Shown: in pieces, positions 7,530 through 15,530 of the stretch
How positions within the stretch are numbered: the stretch's first letter is position 1
Layout of the letters: the number at the start of each line of letters is the position of its first letter
Origin: Ruania zhangjianzhongii
GTDB taxonomy: Bacteria; Actinomycetota; Actinomycetes; Actinomycetales; Beutenbergiaceae
DNA length: 64,000 nucleotides
Reading direction: 5' to 3'
NCBI RefSeq assembly: GCF_008000995.1
Contig: NZ_CP042828.1
Location: 2,046,001 to 2,110,000, forward strand
Translations under genes and position numbers: made by a program
The notes under the pieces: model-generated
What the model was told of the DNA's origin: nothing
The model's input: only the letters and a program-made list of their open reading frames with translations
Databases searched by the model: none

Positions 7530-9497
7530 CTACTCTCTGGTCCCGTGCAGCCGGAACACTCGAACGCCGAACGGTTCTAGGGCGACCGCCTCGGCGGCAT
7601 CCTCGCCGATCGTCGTCTCCTGCGGAACCTCGGCTCCGGTGTTCGTCGCGATCTCCGCGCCGAGCGACGCTCCGTTCGGAAGGGAGATCTGGACGTCCAC
7701 GGGCTCCGGCGACTGAGAGGTGAGCCAGAGCAGCTGGTCTGTTCCCGCCGCCATCTGGCGGGCGTGCACCCGGGGGTCGTGGGCGCGCGCACGGTTGCTG
7801 AGACCGGCTTCGGTAGCGAGTGCGTCGTAGAGCTGCCAGGTGTGCTCCGGGTTCACTCCGGATAGCCGGGAGGCCATGTGCTCCATCGGGTAGGTGCCCA
7901 GGATGAACTGACCGGCACCGACTGCGTTCCGGAGCAGTACCGGGCGGCCGTGGTCGTCTTCCCACAGCACCTCCGCGTCGGTGGGTCGCACCGGGAGGTA
8001 GGACCGGGAGTGCTCAGTGCCAGCGGACCGAAAGGACAGCGTGCGGCCCGCTGGGATCTCGCCGAACGGACGAACGGTACGGACGGTCACGGCGTCGTCC
8101 TCGATCGGTTCGGCCAGGCCGTAGCGCAGCTGGTGTTCGATACCGAACATCTCGTTCATCTCATACCACCACGGGCCGCGCTGCCAGCCGCCTTCGCCGG
8201 CGCAGTAGGAGACGTACACGGTCGCACCTGCCTCCGCGAGCTCGCGCAGTCGCTGCCAGGTGGTAGTGAGCAGATGCTTGACCGATGGCACGAGGTACAG
8301 GTCGTGCTCGCCGGACAGGCCGTCTGCGGCACGTTCGATCGTCAGCGGGAGGTCGGCCTCCCAGGCGGCGATCCACGCCTGACGGAGTGCGTCGAAGATC
8401 ACCGCACCATCGCCGGCCGGAGTCATCGGGTAGTGGTGCTCGAGGAACGTCGGCACCACGAGTGCTGCCCCGGACCTGGCCGGGGCCAGCGCGGCAGTGT
8501 CGACCTGATCGAGCACGGCCGAGAAGGCAGCGAGTTCCCGGAGGGTGCTCTTCGGGCGGCCGCGGGAGTCGGTGACCCCGAAGTAGAGCTCGAACGCGTG
8601 GTGACGGTAGGGGTCCTGGTCCCAGAGATCGCCATAGTCGGTGTTGTTCCAGGCGAGCCATCCTCGGGTGCCGGTGATGAGCGTCGAGTGCAGCACTTGT
8701 CGGTAATACTGGGCCGCTTGCTCCGCCGAGACATAGGCGGAGGTGACGCCGAACTCCTCGAGCACCACGGGTTTCCCGGTGAACGCGAGCAGCTGGCCGA
8801 TGAATGCCGCAGTGAGCAGCTCCCGCGACTGGTCGTTCTCCATCCGGTACACGTGCGGACCGACGAAGTCGCCCATCGGTGCCAGGTCGCGCACCCGGAA
8901 CCCGTTGTCCCGTCCGGTCACCTCGATGCCCCAGGCACCGTCTCCGGTGGAGACCGGCTGGTGGCCACCTCCGGCGCGGACGGCCTGGGTCATGATCTCG
9001 GCCCATGCGCTGACCACGTCGCGGTCCGCGGCACTGCCGCGCCCCTCCGGATCTCCGAAGATGGGCATCTCGTTGGAAAGTAGCCAGCCGGTGATCGCTG
9101 TGTGGTCCTGGAGCCGGCGGGTCGACTCGCGGATGTACCAAGCCTGCCTTCCCAGTAGCCAGGGATCGCGGTAGAGGCTCCGATCGCCCCGCCAGGACGG
9201 GCTGAAGTTCTCTCCGGACATATGCCCCACCAAGAAGGTAGGGATCGTCTGGAGGCCGACCTCCTCGTGCAGGTCGAGGAAGTCCCGGTAGCGGCGGTAG
9301 AGCTCCTCATCCAGCGCATCTGGCGCCGGCATGAAGTCCGGCCAGAAGAGGAAGGTTCGCGTGGTGTCCAGCCCGTGCCGACGCAAGGTGAGGAGTTCCT
9401 CCCGCACGATCGCATCGTCGTACTGCGTCCACATCCGTGGACCGCCTGCCCGCGACCAGAAGTTCACTCCCAGCCACGGCCTGCTTGGTGTCGTCAT
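7530..9497 (-). CDS. Clan GH-A glycoside hydrolase (cellulase/beta-galactosidase-like)
   Basis: 655-aa glycosidase without an obvious signal peptide, so probably cytoplasmic and acting on imported oligosaccharide. The N-terminal TIM barrel contains a likely acid/base Glu143 in LLSNEMP and a likely nucleophile Glu248 in VVLEEFG, the N-E and E-F-G pattern of clan GH-A (GH5/GH42-like). A central region resembles a GH42 trimerisation domain (DLYLVPSVKHLL, ATVYVSYCAGEGG), and a small C-terminal beta domain follows. Start ATG 9497 has a GAGG stretch placed rather close. It lies between the ABC transporter genes and the sugar-acid dehydratase, which fits hydrolysis directly after import. Confidence 0.83.
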   Translation of the reverse strand: MTTPSRPWLGVNFWSRAGGPRMWTQYDDAIVREELLTLRRHGLDTTRTFLFWPDFMPAPDALDEELYRRYRDFLDLHEEVGLQTIPTFLVGHMSGENFSPSWRGDRSLYRDPWLLGRQAWYIRESTRRLQDHTAITGWLLSNEMPIFGDPEGRGSAADRDVVSAWAEIMTQAVRAGGGHQPVSTGDGAWGIEVTGRDNGFRVRDLAPMGDFVGPHVYRMENDQSRELLTAAFIGQLLAFTGKPVVLEEFGVTSAYVSAEQAAQYYRQVLHSTLITGTRGWLAWNNTDYGDLWDQDPYRHHAFELYFGVTDSRGRPKSTLRELAAFSAVLDQVDTAALAPARSGAALVVPTFLEHHYPMTPAGDGAVIFDALRQAWIAAWEADLPLTIERAADGLSGEHDLYLVPSVKHLLTTTWQRLRELAEAGATVYVSYCAGEGGWQRGPWWYEMNEMFGIEHQLRYGLAEPIEDDAVTVRTVRPFGEIPAGRTLSFRSAGTEHSRSYLPVRPTDAEVLWEDDHGRPVLLRNAVGAGQFILGTYPMEHMASRLSGVNPEHTWQLYDALATEAGLSNRARAHDPRVHARQMAAGTDQLLWLTSQSPEPVDVQISLPNGASLGAEIATNTGAEVPQETTIGEDAAEAVALEPFGVRVFRLHGTRE

Positions 9498-9545
9498 TCC
9501 TCGTCCATCTCTATCGGTTCCGTCCTGTCGTGATCCGCATGAGCG

Positions 9546-10406
9546 CTACCCCTTCACCGCACCTCCGGTGAGCCCGTTCACGAGGTAGCGCTGCAAAGCG
9601 ACGAAGGCAATCACCAGTGGGACGGTGAGCACGACGGAGGCGGCCATCGTCGCGCCCCAGTCGACGTCGAACTCCGAGGAGAACTCGGTCAGCGCGATCG
9701 GTGCGGTGCGGGACTGGCCGCTCCGTGTCAGCACCGAGGCGAGCACGAACTCGTGCCAGGACTGCAGGAAGGCGAACATCCCTGCGGCGGCCAAGCCAGG
9801 TCCGGCTACTGGCAGCACCGCGTAGAGGACCGCGTCCATGCGGGAGCAGCCATCGATCATCGCCGCCTCTTCGAGCTCGTAGGGGATGGCGACGATCTGG
9901 TTCCGGATCATCCAGGTGACCAGCGGAAGGGTGATCACCAGGTGGGCGAACGCGACGCCGAGCACCGTGTCGTGGAAGCCGATCGCCGTGATCATCTGGA
10001 ACAGCGCGAGCAGCAGCACCGTCAGTGGGATCATCTGCCCGAGCAGGATGAACAGCGAGATCGATCGGGCGCCGCGGAACCGCAGCCGGGCCAGAGCGTA
10101 TCCGGCGCTGGTGCCCAGGGTGAGGGTGAGCAGGGCAACGATGAGACCGACCACGATGCTGTTCCGCAGCGCCTCCGGCATCGAGGAGGCGGTGAACACG
10201 GTCACATAGTTGTCGAGGGTCCACTCGTCCGGCAGCAGGGTCGGCGGAATGGTGAAGATCTCCGTGGCCGGTTTGAACGAGGTGAACACCATGGTGGTGA
10301 TCGGTGCCAACGTCCAGAGCAGGATGACGGCCAACCCGAGCCAGACGACGATGCGTGTCCCTGGCTGGCGCAGCTTTCGTCGCCGTGGAGCGGTCACTGC
10401 GGTCAT
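9546..10406 (-). CDS. Carbohydrate ABC transporter permease (MalG type)
   Basis: 286-aa inner-membrane permease of the CUT1 sugar ABC family. It has six hydrophobic segments and the EAA-type coupling loop ELEEAAMIDGCSRMDAVLYAVLP, which contacts the ATPase. The segment after the first helix (FTSFKPATEIFTIPP) is typical of MalG-like subunits. ATG 10406 shares one base with the stop of the MalF-like gene, so translation is coupled. No ATPase gene is in the operon; a shared MsiK-type ATPase elsewhere is usual in actinobacteria. Confidence 0.93.
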   Translation of the reverse strand: MTAVTAPRRRKLRQPGTRIVVWLGLAVILLWTLAPITTMVFTSFKPATEIFTIPPTLLPDEWTLDNYVTVFTASSMPEALRNSIVVGLIVALLTLTLGTSAGYALARLRFRGARSISLFILLGQMIPLTVLLLALFQMITAIGFHDTVLGVAFAHLVITLPLVTWMIRNQIVAIPYELEEAAMIDGCSRMDAVLYAVLPVAGPGLAAAGMFAFLQSWHEFVLASVLTRSGQSRTAPIALTEFSSEFDVDWGATMAASVVLTVPLVIAFVALQRYLVNGLTGGAVKG

Positions 10407-11254
10407 CACTCGTCACCCGCCTTGATCGATCGGACGTAGATCAGCGCGAACACCGCGCTGATCAGCAACTGGACGCAGGCGATCACTGCCACCGTGGTGT
10501 CATCGCCATTTTGGAAGGCGCGGTAGAGCTCGACCGGAAGGATCGTTGACGCACCGACCGGGCCGCCGGCGGTGGACACCCAGATGATGGTGAACGCGTT
10601 CAAAGCGAACGTGACCAGCATCAACGTGGCGATCGCCGCTGTGGCATTCACCGCCGGAAGCGTGATGTGCCGGAACAACCCCACGGCATGAGCGCCGTCC
10701 AGGCGTGCCGCCTCGTATCGTTCGCCGGGGATGGAGGTCAGTGCTGCGCCGAGCAGCAACATGACGAACGGTGCGGTCGACCAGACCTGTACCGCAGCGA
10801 GTGCGTACAGGACGATCTCCGGATTGCTGAGCCATTGCACCGGCTGGTCGATCAGCCCGAGGGAGACCAGGGCGTGATTCAGAAGCCCATAGGTGGAGCT
10901 GTAGCCCCACTTCCAGATCGTGGCCCCGACGACCCCGGGGATGATCCAGGGCACCATGAGGATGCCTCGCCACAGCCCGGGCCAGCGGACATGTCCGCTT
11001 TGCAGGATCAGCGCCGCAGCGAAACCGATCACCATCGCGCCGACCACAGAGACCACTGTCCAGATCCCGGTGCGGCCCAAGATCTGGTGGAATTGCGAGG
11101 ATCCCAGCAGGCTTCCGGCGATGGCACGGCCCTCGGCGCTCGCGGCCCGGCTGATGACGACGACGATCGGCACCACGGTCAGGAGTGCCATCGCCACCAG
11201 CGTCGGGCCGGTCAGCGCGTAGGCGCGCCGTTCGACGACGAACGTTCGGGCCAT
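10406..11254 (-). CDS. Carbohydrate ABC transporter permease (MalF type)
   Basis: 282-aa permease with six predicted membrane helices. The first helix (LTGPTLVAMALLTVVPIVVV) and the EAA loop GERYEAARLDGAHAVGLFRHITLP identify the MalF-like partner of the next gene. It sits between the solute-binding protein gene (3-bp gap) and the MalG-like gene (1-bp overlap). Transport of a mono- or oligosaccharide is expected from family and context; the specific sugar is unknown. Confidence 0.93.
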   Translation of the reverse strand: MARTFVVERRAYALTGPTLVAMALLTVVPIVVVISRAASAEGRAIAGSLLGSSQFHQILGRTGIWTVVSVVGAMVIGFAAALILQSGHVRWPGLWRGILMVPWIIPGVVGATIWKWGYSSTYGLLNHALVSLGLIDQPVQWLSNPEIVLYALAAVQVWSTAPFVMLLLGAALTSIPGERYEAARLDGAHAVGLFRHITLPAVNATAAIATLMLVTFALNAFTIIWVSTAGGPVGASTILPVELYRAFQNGDDTTVAVIACVQLLISAVFALIYVRSIKAGDE

Positions 11255-11257
11255 CGC

Positions 11258-12469
11258 TCAGTCGCCGCCCAGGACGGAGTCCGCCTGCTCCTGGAGCGCG
11301 GCCGCTGCTGCTGCGGAGTCCTGCTGGTCCAGCGCCACCGACTGGAGTGCGGAGTAGACGTCCGGGATGAGTTCGCCCCAGGCGGCATCGCTCGGAGCGG
11401 GCACGCTGTCAGTCGTCAGCTGCTCCAGGTGAGCCGCAGCGTCTGGACCGGTGAACCGCTCATCGTCAGCGGCGCTGACCCGTGCTGGGAAGCTCTCGGT
11501 GAGGGCAGCCATGTTTTCGGGGCTGGTGAGGAACTCGACGAAGTCGCGAGCACCTTCTGCGTTCGGCGCCTCGGCCGGGATCATGTAGGCCCAACCGTCA
11601 GCAATCTGCGGACCGGGGCTGACGGCAGTTTGTACCGGCACACCCACATCCTGGATCGGCGCGACATCGAAGAGACCGCCCAGGTACATCGCGATCTGTT
11701 CGTTCTCGAACAGCTGCCGTACCCCAGTGTTGTCCACTTCGAGAGAGCTCGGGCTGGCCCAACCGTCGCGCTGAGTGCCGCCAATGATCTCGATTGCCCG
11801 CTCGGACGAGTCCTGGGTGATCGACAGGCTGCCGTCACTGATTTCGGAGCCGCCGTCGACGGCGAGCCCGAGGTAGCGCAGCGCGGCGTTACCGTCCTGA
11901 CCCAGCGGCCAGGCGATACCTGCGTGTTCGTCCGTGGTGAGCTGCTCGGCGGCGGCGACGTACTCGTCCCAGGTGGTCGGTACCTCCACACCGGCCTCGT
12001 CGAGCATGTCCGGGTTGTAGACCAGTGCGATGCAGTCCCACCGGTAGGGGATGGCGTACACCGAACCGTCTTGGCTCACTTCCTCGAGGGACCCGTCGAT
12101 GAAGTCTTCCTCCGGCATGTTCGTGCCGAACATGTCGCTCAGGTCGGTGACCGTACCGTCGGCGGCATACCGGTTCACCCGGGACGCCAGTTCGATGATC
12201 ACGTCCGGGGTGGTCCCCGAGTCGAGTGCCGTGCCGACCTGCGTGGGCAGTGAATCGTTCGTGGTCTGAACGATCTCTATCGAGACGTCCGGATTCTCCT
12301 CTTCGTACGCCCTGGCCAGCTGGGTGGCTACCTCTTCGTCCCAGTTCGGGACCCACCATTCGATCGCGTCGTCCGACCCGCTCGATCGTGAGGTAAACCA
12401 AACGGCTCCCACGACCACCAGCACGACCGCGACGACTGCCGCACCGAGGATCTTCGTCCGTGACTGCAT
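11258..12469 (-). CDS. Sugar-binding protein of the ABC importer (no lipobox)
   Basis: 403-aa extracellular solute-binding protein family 1. The mature part contains typical blocks (WDEEVATQLARAYEEENPDVSIEI, TTPDVIIELASRVN, YAIPYRWDCIALVYNPDMLDEAG, GARDFVEFLTSPENMAAL), given here only as short landmarks. The N-terminus has a basic MQSRTK followed by a hydrophobic core and then TSRSSGSDD, with no Cys for lipid attachment; in actinobacteria such binding proteins are usually lipoproteins, so this one may be membrane-anchored by its uncleaved signal helix. ATG 12469 has a GGGAG Shine-Dalgarno. It is the first gene of the seven-gene sugar operon. Confidence 0.92.
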   Translation of the reverse strand: MQSRTKILGAAVVAVVLVVVGAVWFTSRSSGSDDAIEWWVPNWDEEVATQLARAYEEENPDVSIEIVQTTNDSLPTQVGTALDSGTTPDVIIELASRVNRYAADGTVTDLSDMFGTNMPEEDFIDGSLEEVSQDGSVYAIPYRWDCIALVYNPDMLDEAGVEVPTTWDEYVAAAEQLTTDEHAGIAWPLGQDGNAALRYLGLAVDGGSEISDGSLSITQDSSERAIEIIGGTQRDGWASPSSLEVDNTGVRQLFENEQIAMYLGGLFDVAPIQDVGVPVQTAVSPGPQIADGWAYMIPAEAPNAEGARDFVEFLTSPENMAALTESFPARVSAADDERFTGPDAAAHLEQLTTDSVPAPSDAAWGELIPDVYSALQSVALDQQDSAAAAAALQEQADSVLGGD

Positions 12470-12499
12470 GCCCGCTCCCTTGCGTTGTGTCTCCTGAAC

Positions 12500-12513
12500 A
12501 AAACCGGTTTCGT
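12500..12513. promoter_or_regulatory. Candidate LacI-type operator before the sugar operon
   Basis: The segment holds the perfect palindrome AAACCGGTTT (12501-12510) extended to ACCGGTTTCGT. The same 11 bases recur at 14723-14733 upstream of the adjacent LacI regulator gene. It lies 31 bp upstream of the solute-binding protein start, a position suited to repression of the minus-strand operon. Binding by the neighbouring LacI protein is inferred. Confidence 0.6.
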
Positions 12514-12658
12514 AACCGTAGCAGATGTTCTGAAGATTGCGGAGACGCTTGACGAAGTCGGTCATAGGTGCATCGGTTTTGCTTGTATTGCTTGTGTCAT
12601 ACTGAGCGAACTCGCCTCCTCAGACCGTGAGGATCGTCAAGATGTCAGGGAGGACATA

Positions 12659-13558
12659 GTGCTTCGCGTTGGTATCATCGGTACCGGTTTCTGGGCTGTG
12701 CATACACATGGCCCCGTGCTTGCCGCACACCCGGACGCCGAACTGGTAGGCGTGTGGGGGCGGCGCAGCGAAGCGGTCGCAGCCGCCGCCGAGGAGCTGC
12801 ACACTCGTGCCTTCGACGATCTGCACGAGATGCTGGCTGTCGTCGACGCCGTCGTCCTCACCGTGCCGCCGACGGCGCAGGTGGATCTGGCGCTCACCTG
12901 TGCAGCAGCTGGTAAGCATTTGCTGCTGGAGAAGCCGTTGGCCCTTGACCCAGATGATGCGCGCCGCATCGTCGACGCGGTTCGAAGGGCGGACCTCGCG
13001 GCGCTGGTCTTCTTTACCTCGCGCCACCGTCCCGAGCAGGCGGCCTGGATCGCCAGTGCCGCGCAGCGTCAGTGGTCTACCGCGCGTGCGACCTGGACTG
13101 CGAGTCTGTTCGAGCCCGACTTCGAACCGGATCCGGACAACTGGCGGCACACTGCTGGTGCGCTGTGGGACGTTGGGCCACATGCGCTCTCGGTGGCGCT
13201 GGGTGTCCTCGGCGAGGCGGTCGAGGTGTCCGCCGGACCTGGTCCGGGGGACATGGTTCACCTGATCGTGCGGCACCGTTCTGGTGCCTCGAGTACGGCG
13301 ACGCTCAGCCTGACCACACCGCCGGCAGCTAGCGAGAGTCTGTTCGCTGCCTATGGTGAGTCCGGGATACTCACCATGCCCGTGCCGTTGTCCACGCCGC
13401 AGGAGGCTGCTGCGTGCGCGATCGGAGATCTCGCGGAGATGGTGCGGTCCGGTGAGCGTGATCACCCTGCGGGCATCGACCTCGGGTATCAGGTCACCCG
13501 CACATTGTCCGCGGCAGGTGAAGCCCTGTCCCGCGGCTCCCGCGTCCTGCTCGACTGA
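12659..13558 (+). CDS. Gfo/Idh/MocA family oxidoreductase
   Basis: 299-aa NAD(P)-dependent dehydrogenase family protein, short for the family. Rossmann motif GIIGTGFWA starts at residue 5 and the family motif LLLEKPLAL lies near residue 90; the C-terminal domain includes LWDVGPHALSVALGVLG. GTG 12659 is preceded by GGGAGG at 12648-12653, which fixes the start and excludes a longer reading through the operator region. It is transcribed divergently from the sugar operon and converges with the LacI gene, so it probably serves the same sugar. Confidence 0.87.
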   Translation: MLRVGIIGTGFWAVHTHGPVLAAHPDAELVGVWGRRSEAVAAAAEELHTRAFDDLHEMLAVVDAVVLTVPPTAQVDLALTCAAAGKHLLLEKPLALDPDDARRIVDAVRRADLAALVFFTSRHRPEQAAWIASAAQRQWSTARATWTASLFEPDFEPDPDNWRHTAGALWDVGPHALSVALGVLGEAVEVSAGPGPGDMVHLIVRHRSGASSTATLSLTTPPAASESLFAAYGESGILTMPVPLSTPQEAAACAIGDLAEMVRSGERDHPAGIDLGYQVTRTLSAAGEALSRGSRVLLD

Positions 13559-13591
13559 GGAGTCAATCGGAGGTGGGGGCGGGGCGGCCCG

Positions 13592-14653
13592 TCAGGCATG
13601 CTGTGCCGGGCCGGTACTCCCACGCACGACCAACTGTGGGTCGGGCATACCCTGCCATCCGTGGTCGGGGGTGGTGACCGTCACGCCGAGGGAGCTGAGC
13701 AGGCGTCGTGCGCAGAGTTCGCCGAGCCGGATGACGTCTTGGCGCACGGTGGTCAGTGCCGGCGTCAGCCACTGACTCATGGAGATATCGTCATGGCCGA
13801 TCACCGACAAGTCACGAGGGGTGCTGAACCCGAGCGTGCTTGCCGCCTGTGAGCCCGCTACCGCCATCATGTCGTTGTCGTAGATGATCGCGCTGGGGCG
13901 CTCCGGCTGATCGAGAAGCCGGACGGTTGCCTCCGCGCCGCGGCCCGGCGAGAAGTCGGTGCGAGGCATGCCGACCACGGCGAGCCCGTGCTCTGCGACG
14001 GCGGCAAGGAATGCCTCCGTGCGGTACAGCACATGGGATCGGTCCTGCGGACCGGTGACATAGGCAATTTTGCGGTGCCCGAGTTCGGCGAGGTGACGAA
14101 CAGCGTCGCCGATCCCGCCGCCGGGCTGACCGCTGCCGACCCATGGCAGGTCGGTGTCTGCCCACGGCCTCGAGACAATCACCGCCGGCAGGCGGAGGGA
14201 GCGGACCGTATCCAAGCGAGGGTCGCCGATCCGTGTCTCGGTCAGGAACACGCCATCGACCCGCTGGGAGGCTGCCAGGTCGGCATAGGCGGCGCGTTCG
14301 CTCGCCTCGGTGGGATGGTGCCCGATCTTCAGCAGCAGCCAGTACCCGTGCTCCGTCAGTTCTCGCTCGATCCCGGAGAGCAGGTCGACGAAGTATGGAT
14401 CGGCGCTCAGCAGATCCGGTGAGCGGTTGATCAGGAAGCCGATCGCACCCGAGCCGCCTCGGGTCAGTGCGACGGCGCGGGCACTTGGCTGCCACCCCAG
14501 CCGGGTCGCCACGGAGAGTACGCGGGCGCGGGTCGATTCCGATACACCCTCTTGACCGTTGATCGCCTTGGAGACCGAGGCCTTTGATACTCCGGCCAGC
14601 GCGGCGATGTCGGCAATGGTCGGGCGACGGCCCTCGCTGGTGTCTCTGCTCAC
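13592..14653 (-). CDS. LacI family transcriptional regulator (sugar operon)
   Basis: 353-aa repressor. Residues about 11-60 form the LacI helix-turn-helix (TIADIAALAGVSKASVSKAI) followed by the hinge helix; the remainder is a periplasmic-binding-protein-like sensor domain ending QLVVRGSTG. GTG 14653 follows a GGGGAG Shine-Dalgarno. Operator-like ACGAAAC sequences lie just upstream (14664-14676 and 14723-14733) and before the sugar operon, suggesting autoregulation plus control of that operon. It is convergent with the short Gfo/Idh gene. Confidence 0.93.
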   Translation of the reverse strand: MSRDTSEGRRPTIADIAALAGVSKASVSKAINGQEGVSESTRARVLSVATRLGWQPSARAVALTRGGSGAIGFLINRSPDLLSADPYFVDLLSGIERELTEHGYWLLLKIGHHPTEASERAAYADLAASQRVDGVFLTETRIGDPRLDTVRSLRLPAVIVSRPWADTDLPWVGSGQPGGGIGDAVRHLAELGHRKIAYVTGPQDRSHVLYRTEAFLAAVAEHGLAVVGMPRTDFSPGRGAEATVRLLDQPERPSAIIYDNDMMAVAGSQAASTLGFSTPRDLSVIGHDDISMSQWLTPALTTVRQDVIRLGELCARRLLSSLGVTVTTPDHGWQGMPDPQLVVRGSTGPAQHA

Positions 14654-14663
14654 GTCGCTCCCC

Positions 14664-14676
14664 ACGAAACTGTTTC
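14664..14676. promoter_or_regulatory. Candidate autoregulatory LacI site
   Basis: ACGAAACTGTTTC contains the perfect dyad GAAAC-T-GTTTC (14666-14676) and begins with the same ACGAAAC half-site found in the other two candidate operators. It lies 11-23 bp upstream of the LacI GTG start, partly over the ribosome-binding region, which suits negative autoregulation. Confidence 0.45.
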
Positions 14677-14722
14677 TTGGTCCGACGGGTTTAATGCCAG
14701 TCAAATGGTATCGGGAAACTAT

Positions 14723-14733
14723 ACCGGTTTCGT
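14723..14733. promoter_or_regulatory. Candidate LacI operator upstream of its own gene
   Basis: ACCGGTTTCGT at 14723-14733 is identical to 12503-12513 in front of the sugar operon. Flanking bases here are TAT instead of AAA, so the dyad is less perfect than the operon site. It lies 70 bp upstream of the LacI start. Confidence 0.55.
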
Positions 14734-14862
14734 GCGTCTCAGCTGCTGATGCCGCCGCCGTCCGCCCCTGCCGCCCGAACATCCCGCCCCTTGCACTCCG
14801 GTGGGCGAGCACCAGGTCCGTCAAGCGAGGCCGGCTGGTTGCTGAGCAGCCGCGTGTCGCTC

Positions 14863-14904
14863 TTGCCTTGGTTACCGAGTAAGTCGTAGGTTACTCGGTA
14901 ACCA
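14863..14904 (+). promoter_or_regulatory. padR-ABC operon promoter with 14-bp inverted-repeat operator
   Basis: A perfect inverted repeat, TGGTTACCGAGTAA (14869-14882) and TTACTCGGTAACCA (14891-14904), is separated by 8 bp. It covers a plausible promoter: -35 TTGCCT (14863-14868), 18-bp spacer, -10 TAGGTT (14887-14892). The PadR gene starts 15 bp downstream. PadR proteins bind such dyads over their own promoters, so this is most likely the operator for autoregulation and for control of the ABC genes. Confidence 0.7.
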
Positions 14905-14918
14905 TTCGAGGAGGACCC

Positions 14919-15530
14919 GTGTCCGTGAAACAAGGCCTGTTGGCGTTGCTGAGCGAAGAACCGATGGGCGTGGCGCGGCTGCGCAAGCAGTTCGAAGCCC
15001 GCACCGGTGGCACCTGGCCGCTGAACATCGGCCAGGTCTACACCACGGTGCGGCGCCTGGAGCGGGACGGGCTGGTCGCCTACGCATCGGACGAAACAGC
15101 CGAGACGGACGTTGACCGCTACCTGCTCACCGACGAGGGCCGGGCGGAGGCCGACGGCTGGTGGCAGACCCCGGTGCGGCGCGGCGCGCCGGAACGGGAT
15201 GAGCTCGTGATCAAAGTGGCACTGGCCGCCACCGCGCCCGGAGTGAGCGTGCGGGATGTCGTCCAGCGTCAGCGCACCGAGACGATGCGCGCATTGCGGG
15301 ACCTGACCAAGCTTGCTGCGCGGATCGATCCGGCGAGCCCGGCCGACCTGTCCTGGTCGCTGGTACTGGACAACCACATCTTCACCGCCGAGGCAGAGCT
15401 GCGCTGGTTGGACCACATCGAGTCGCGCGCCGAACGTGCGGCGCACGCAGCCACGGATCCCTCGACCGCTTCCGCGGAAGCGCCGAAGGCCGCCCGAACC
15501 GGTCGGGCGAAGAGTCGGAGCCGGCGATGA
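14919..15530 (+). CDS. PadR family transcriptional regulator
   Basis: 203-aa winged-helix regulator. The N-terminal PadR domain (about residues 1-80) shows KQGLLALLSEEPM and LNIGQVYTTVRRLERDGLV, the recognition helix and wing of the family. A C-terminal helical part with RDLTKLAARID follows, and the protein ends in a basic tail (RTGRAKSRSRR). GTG 14919 has a GAGGAGGA Shine-Dalgarno at 14908-14915. The gene overlaps the downstream ABC ATPase by 4 bp (ATGA). Such PadR-ABC operons often control lipophilic-compound or lipoprotein exporters. Confidence 0.92.
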   Translation: MSVKQGLLALLSEEPMGVARLRKQFEARTGGTWPLNIGQVYTTVRRLERDGLVAYASDETAETDVDRYLLTDEGRAEADGWWQTPVRRGAPERDELVIKVALAATAPGVSVRDVVQRQRTETMRALRDLTKLAARIDPASPADLSWSLVLDNHIFTAEAELRWLDHIESRAERAAHAATDPSTASAEAPKAARTGRAKSRSRR

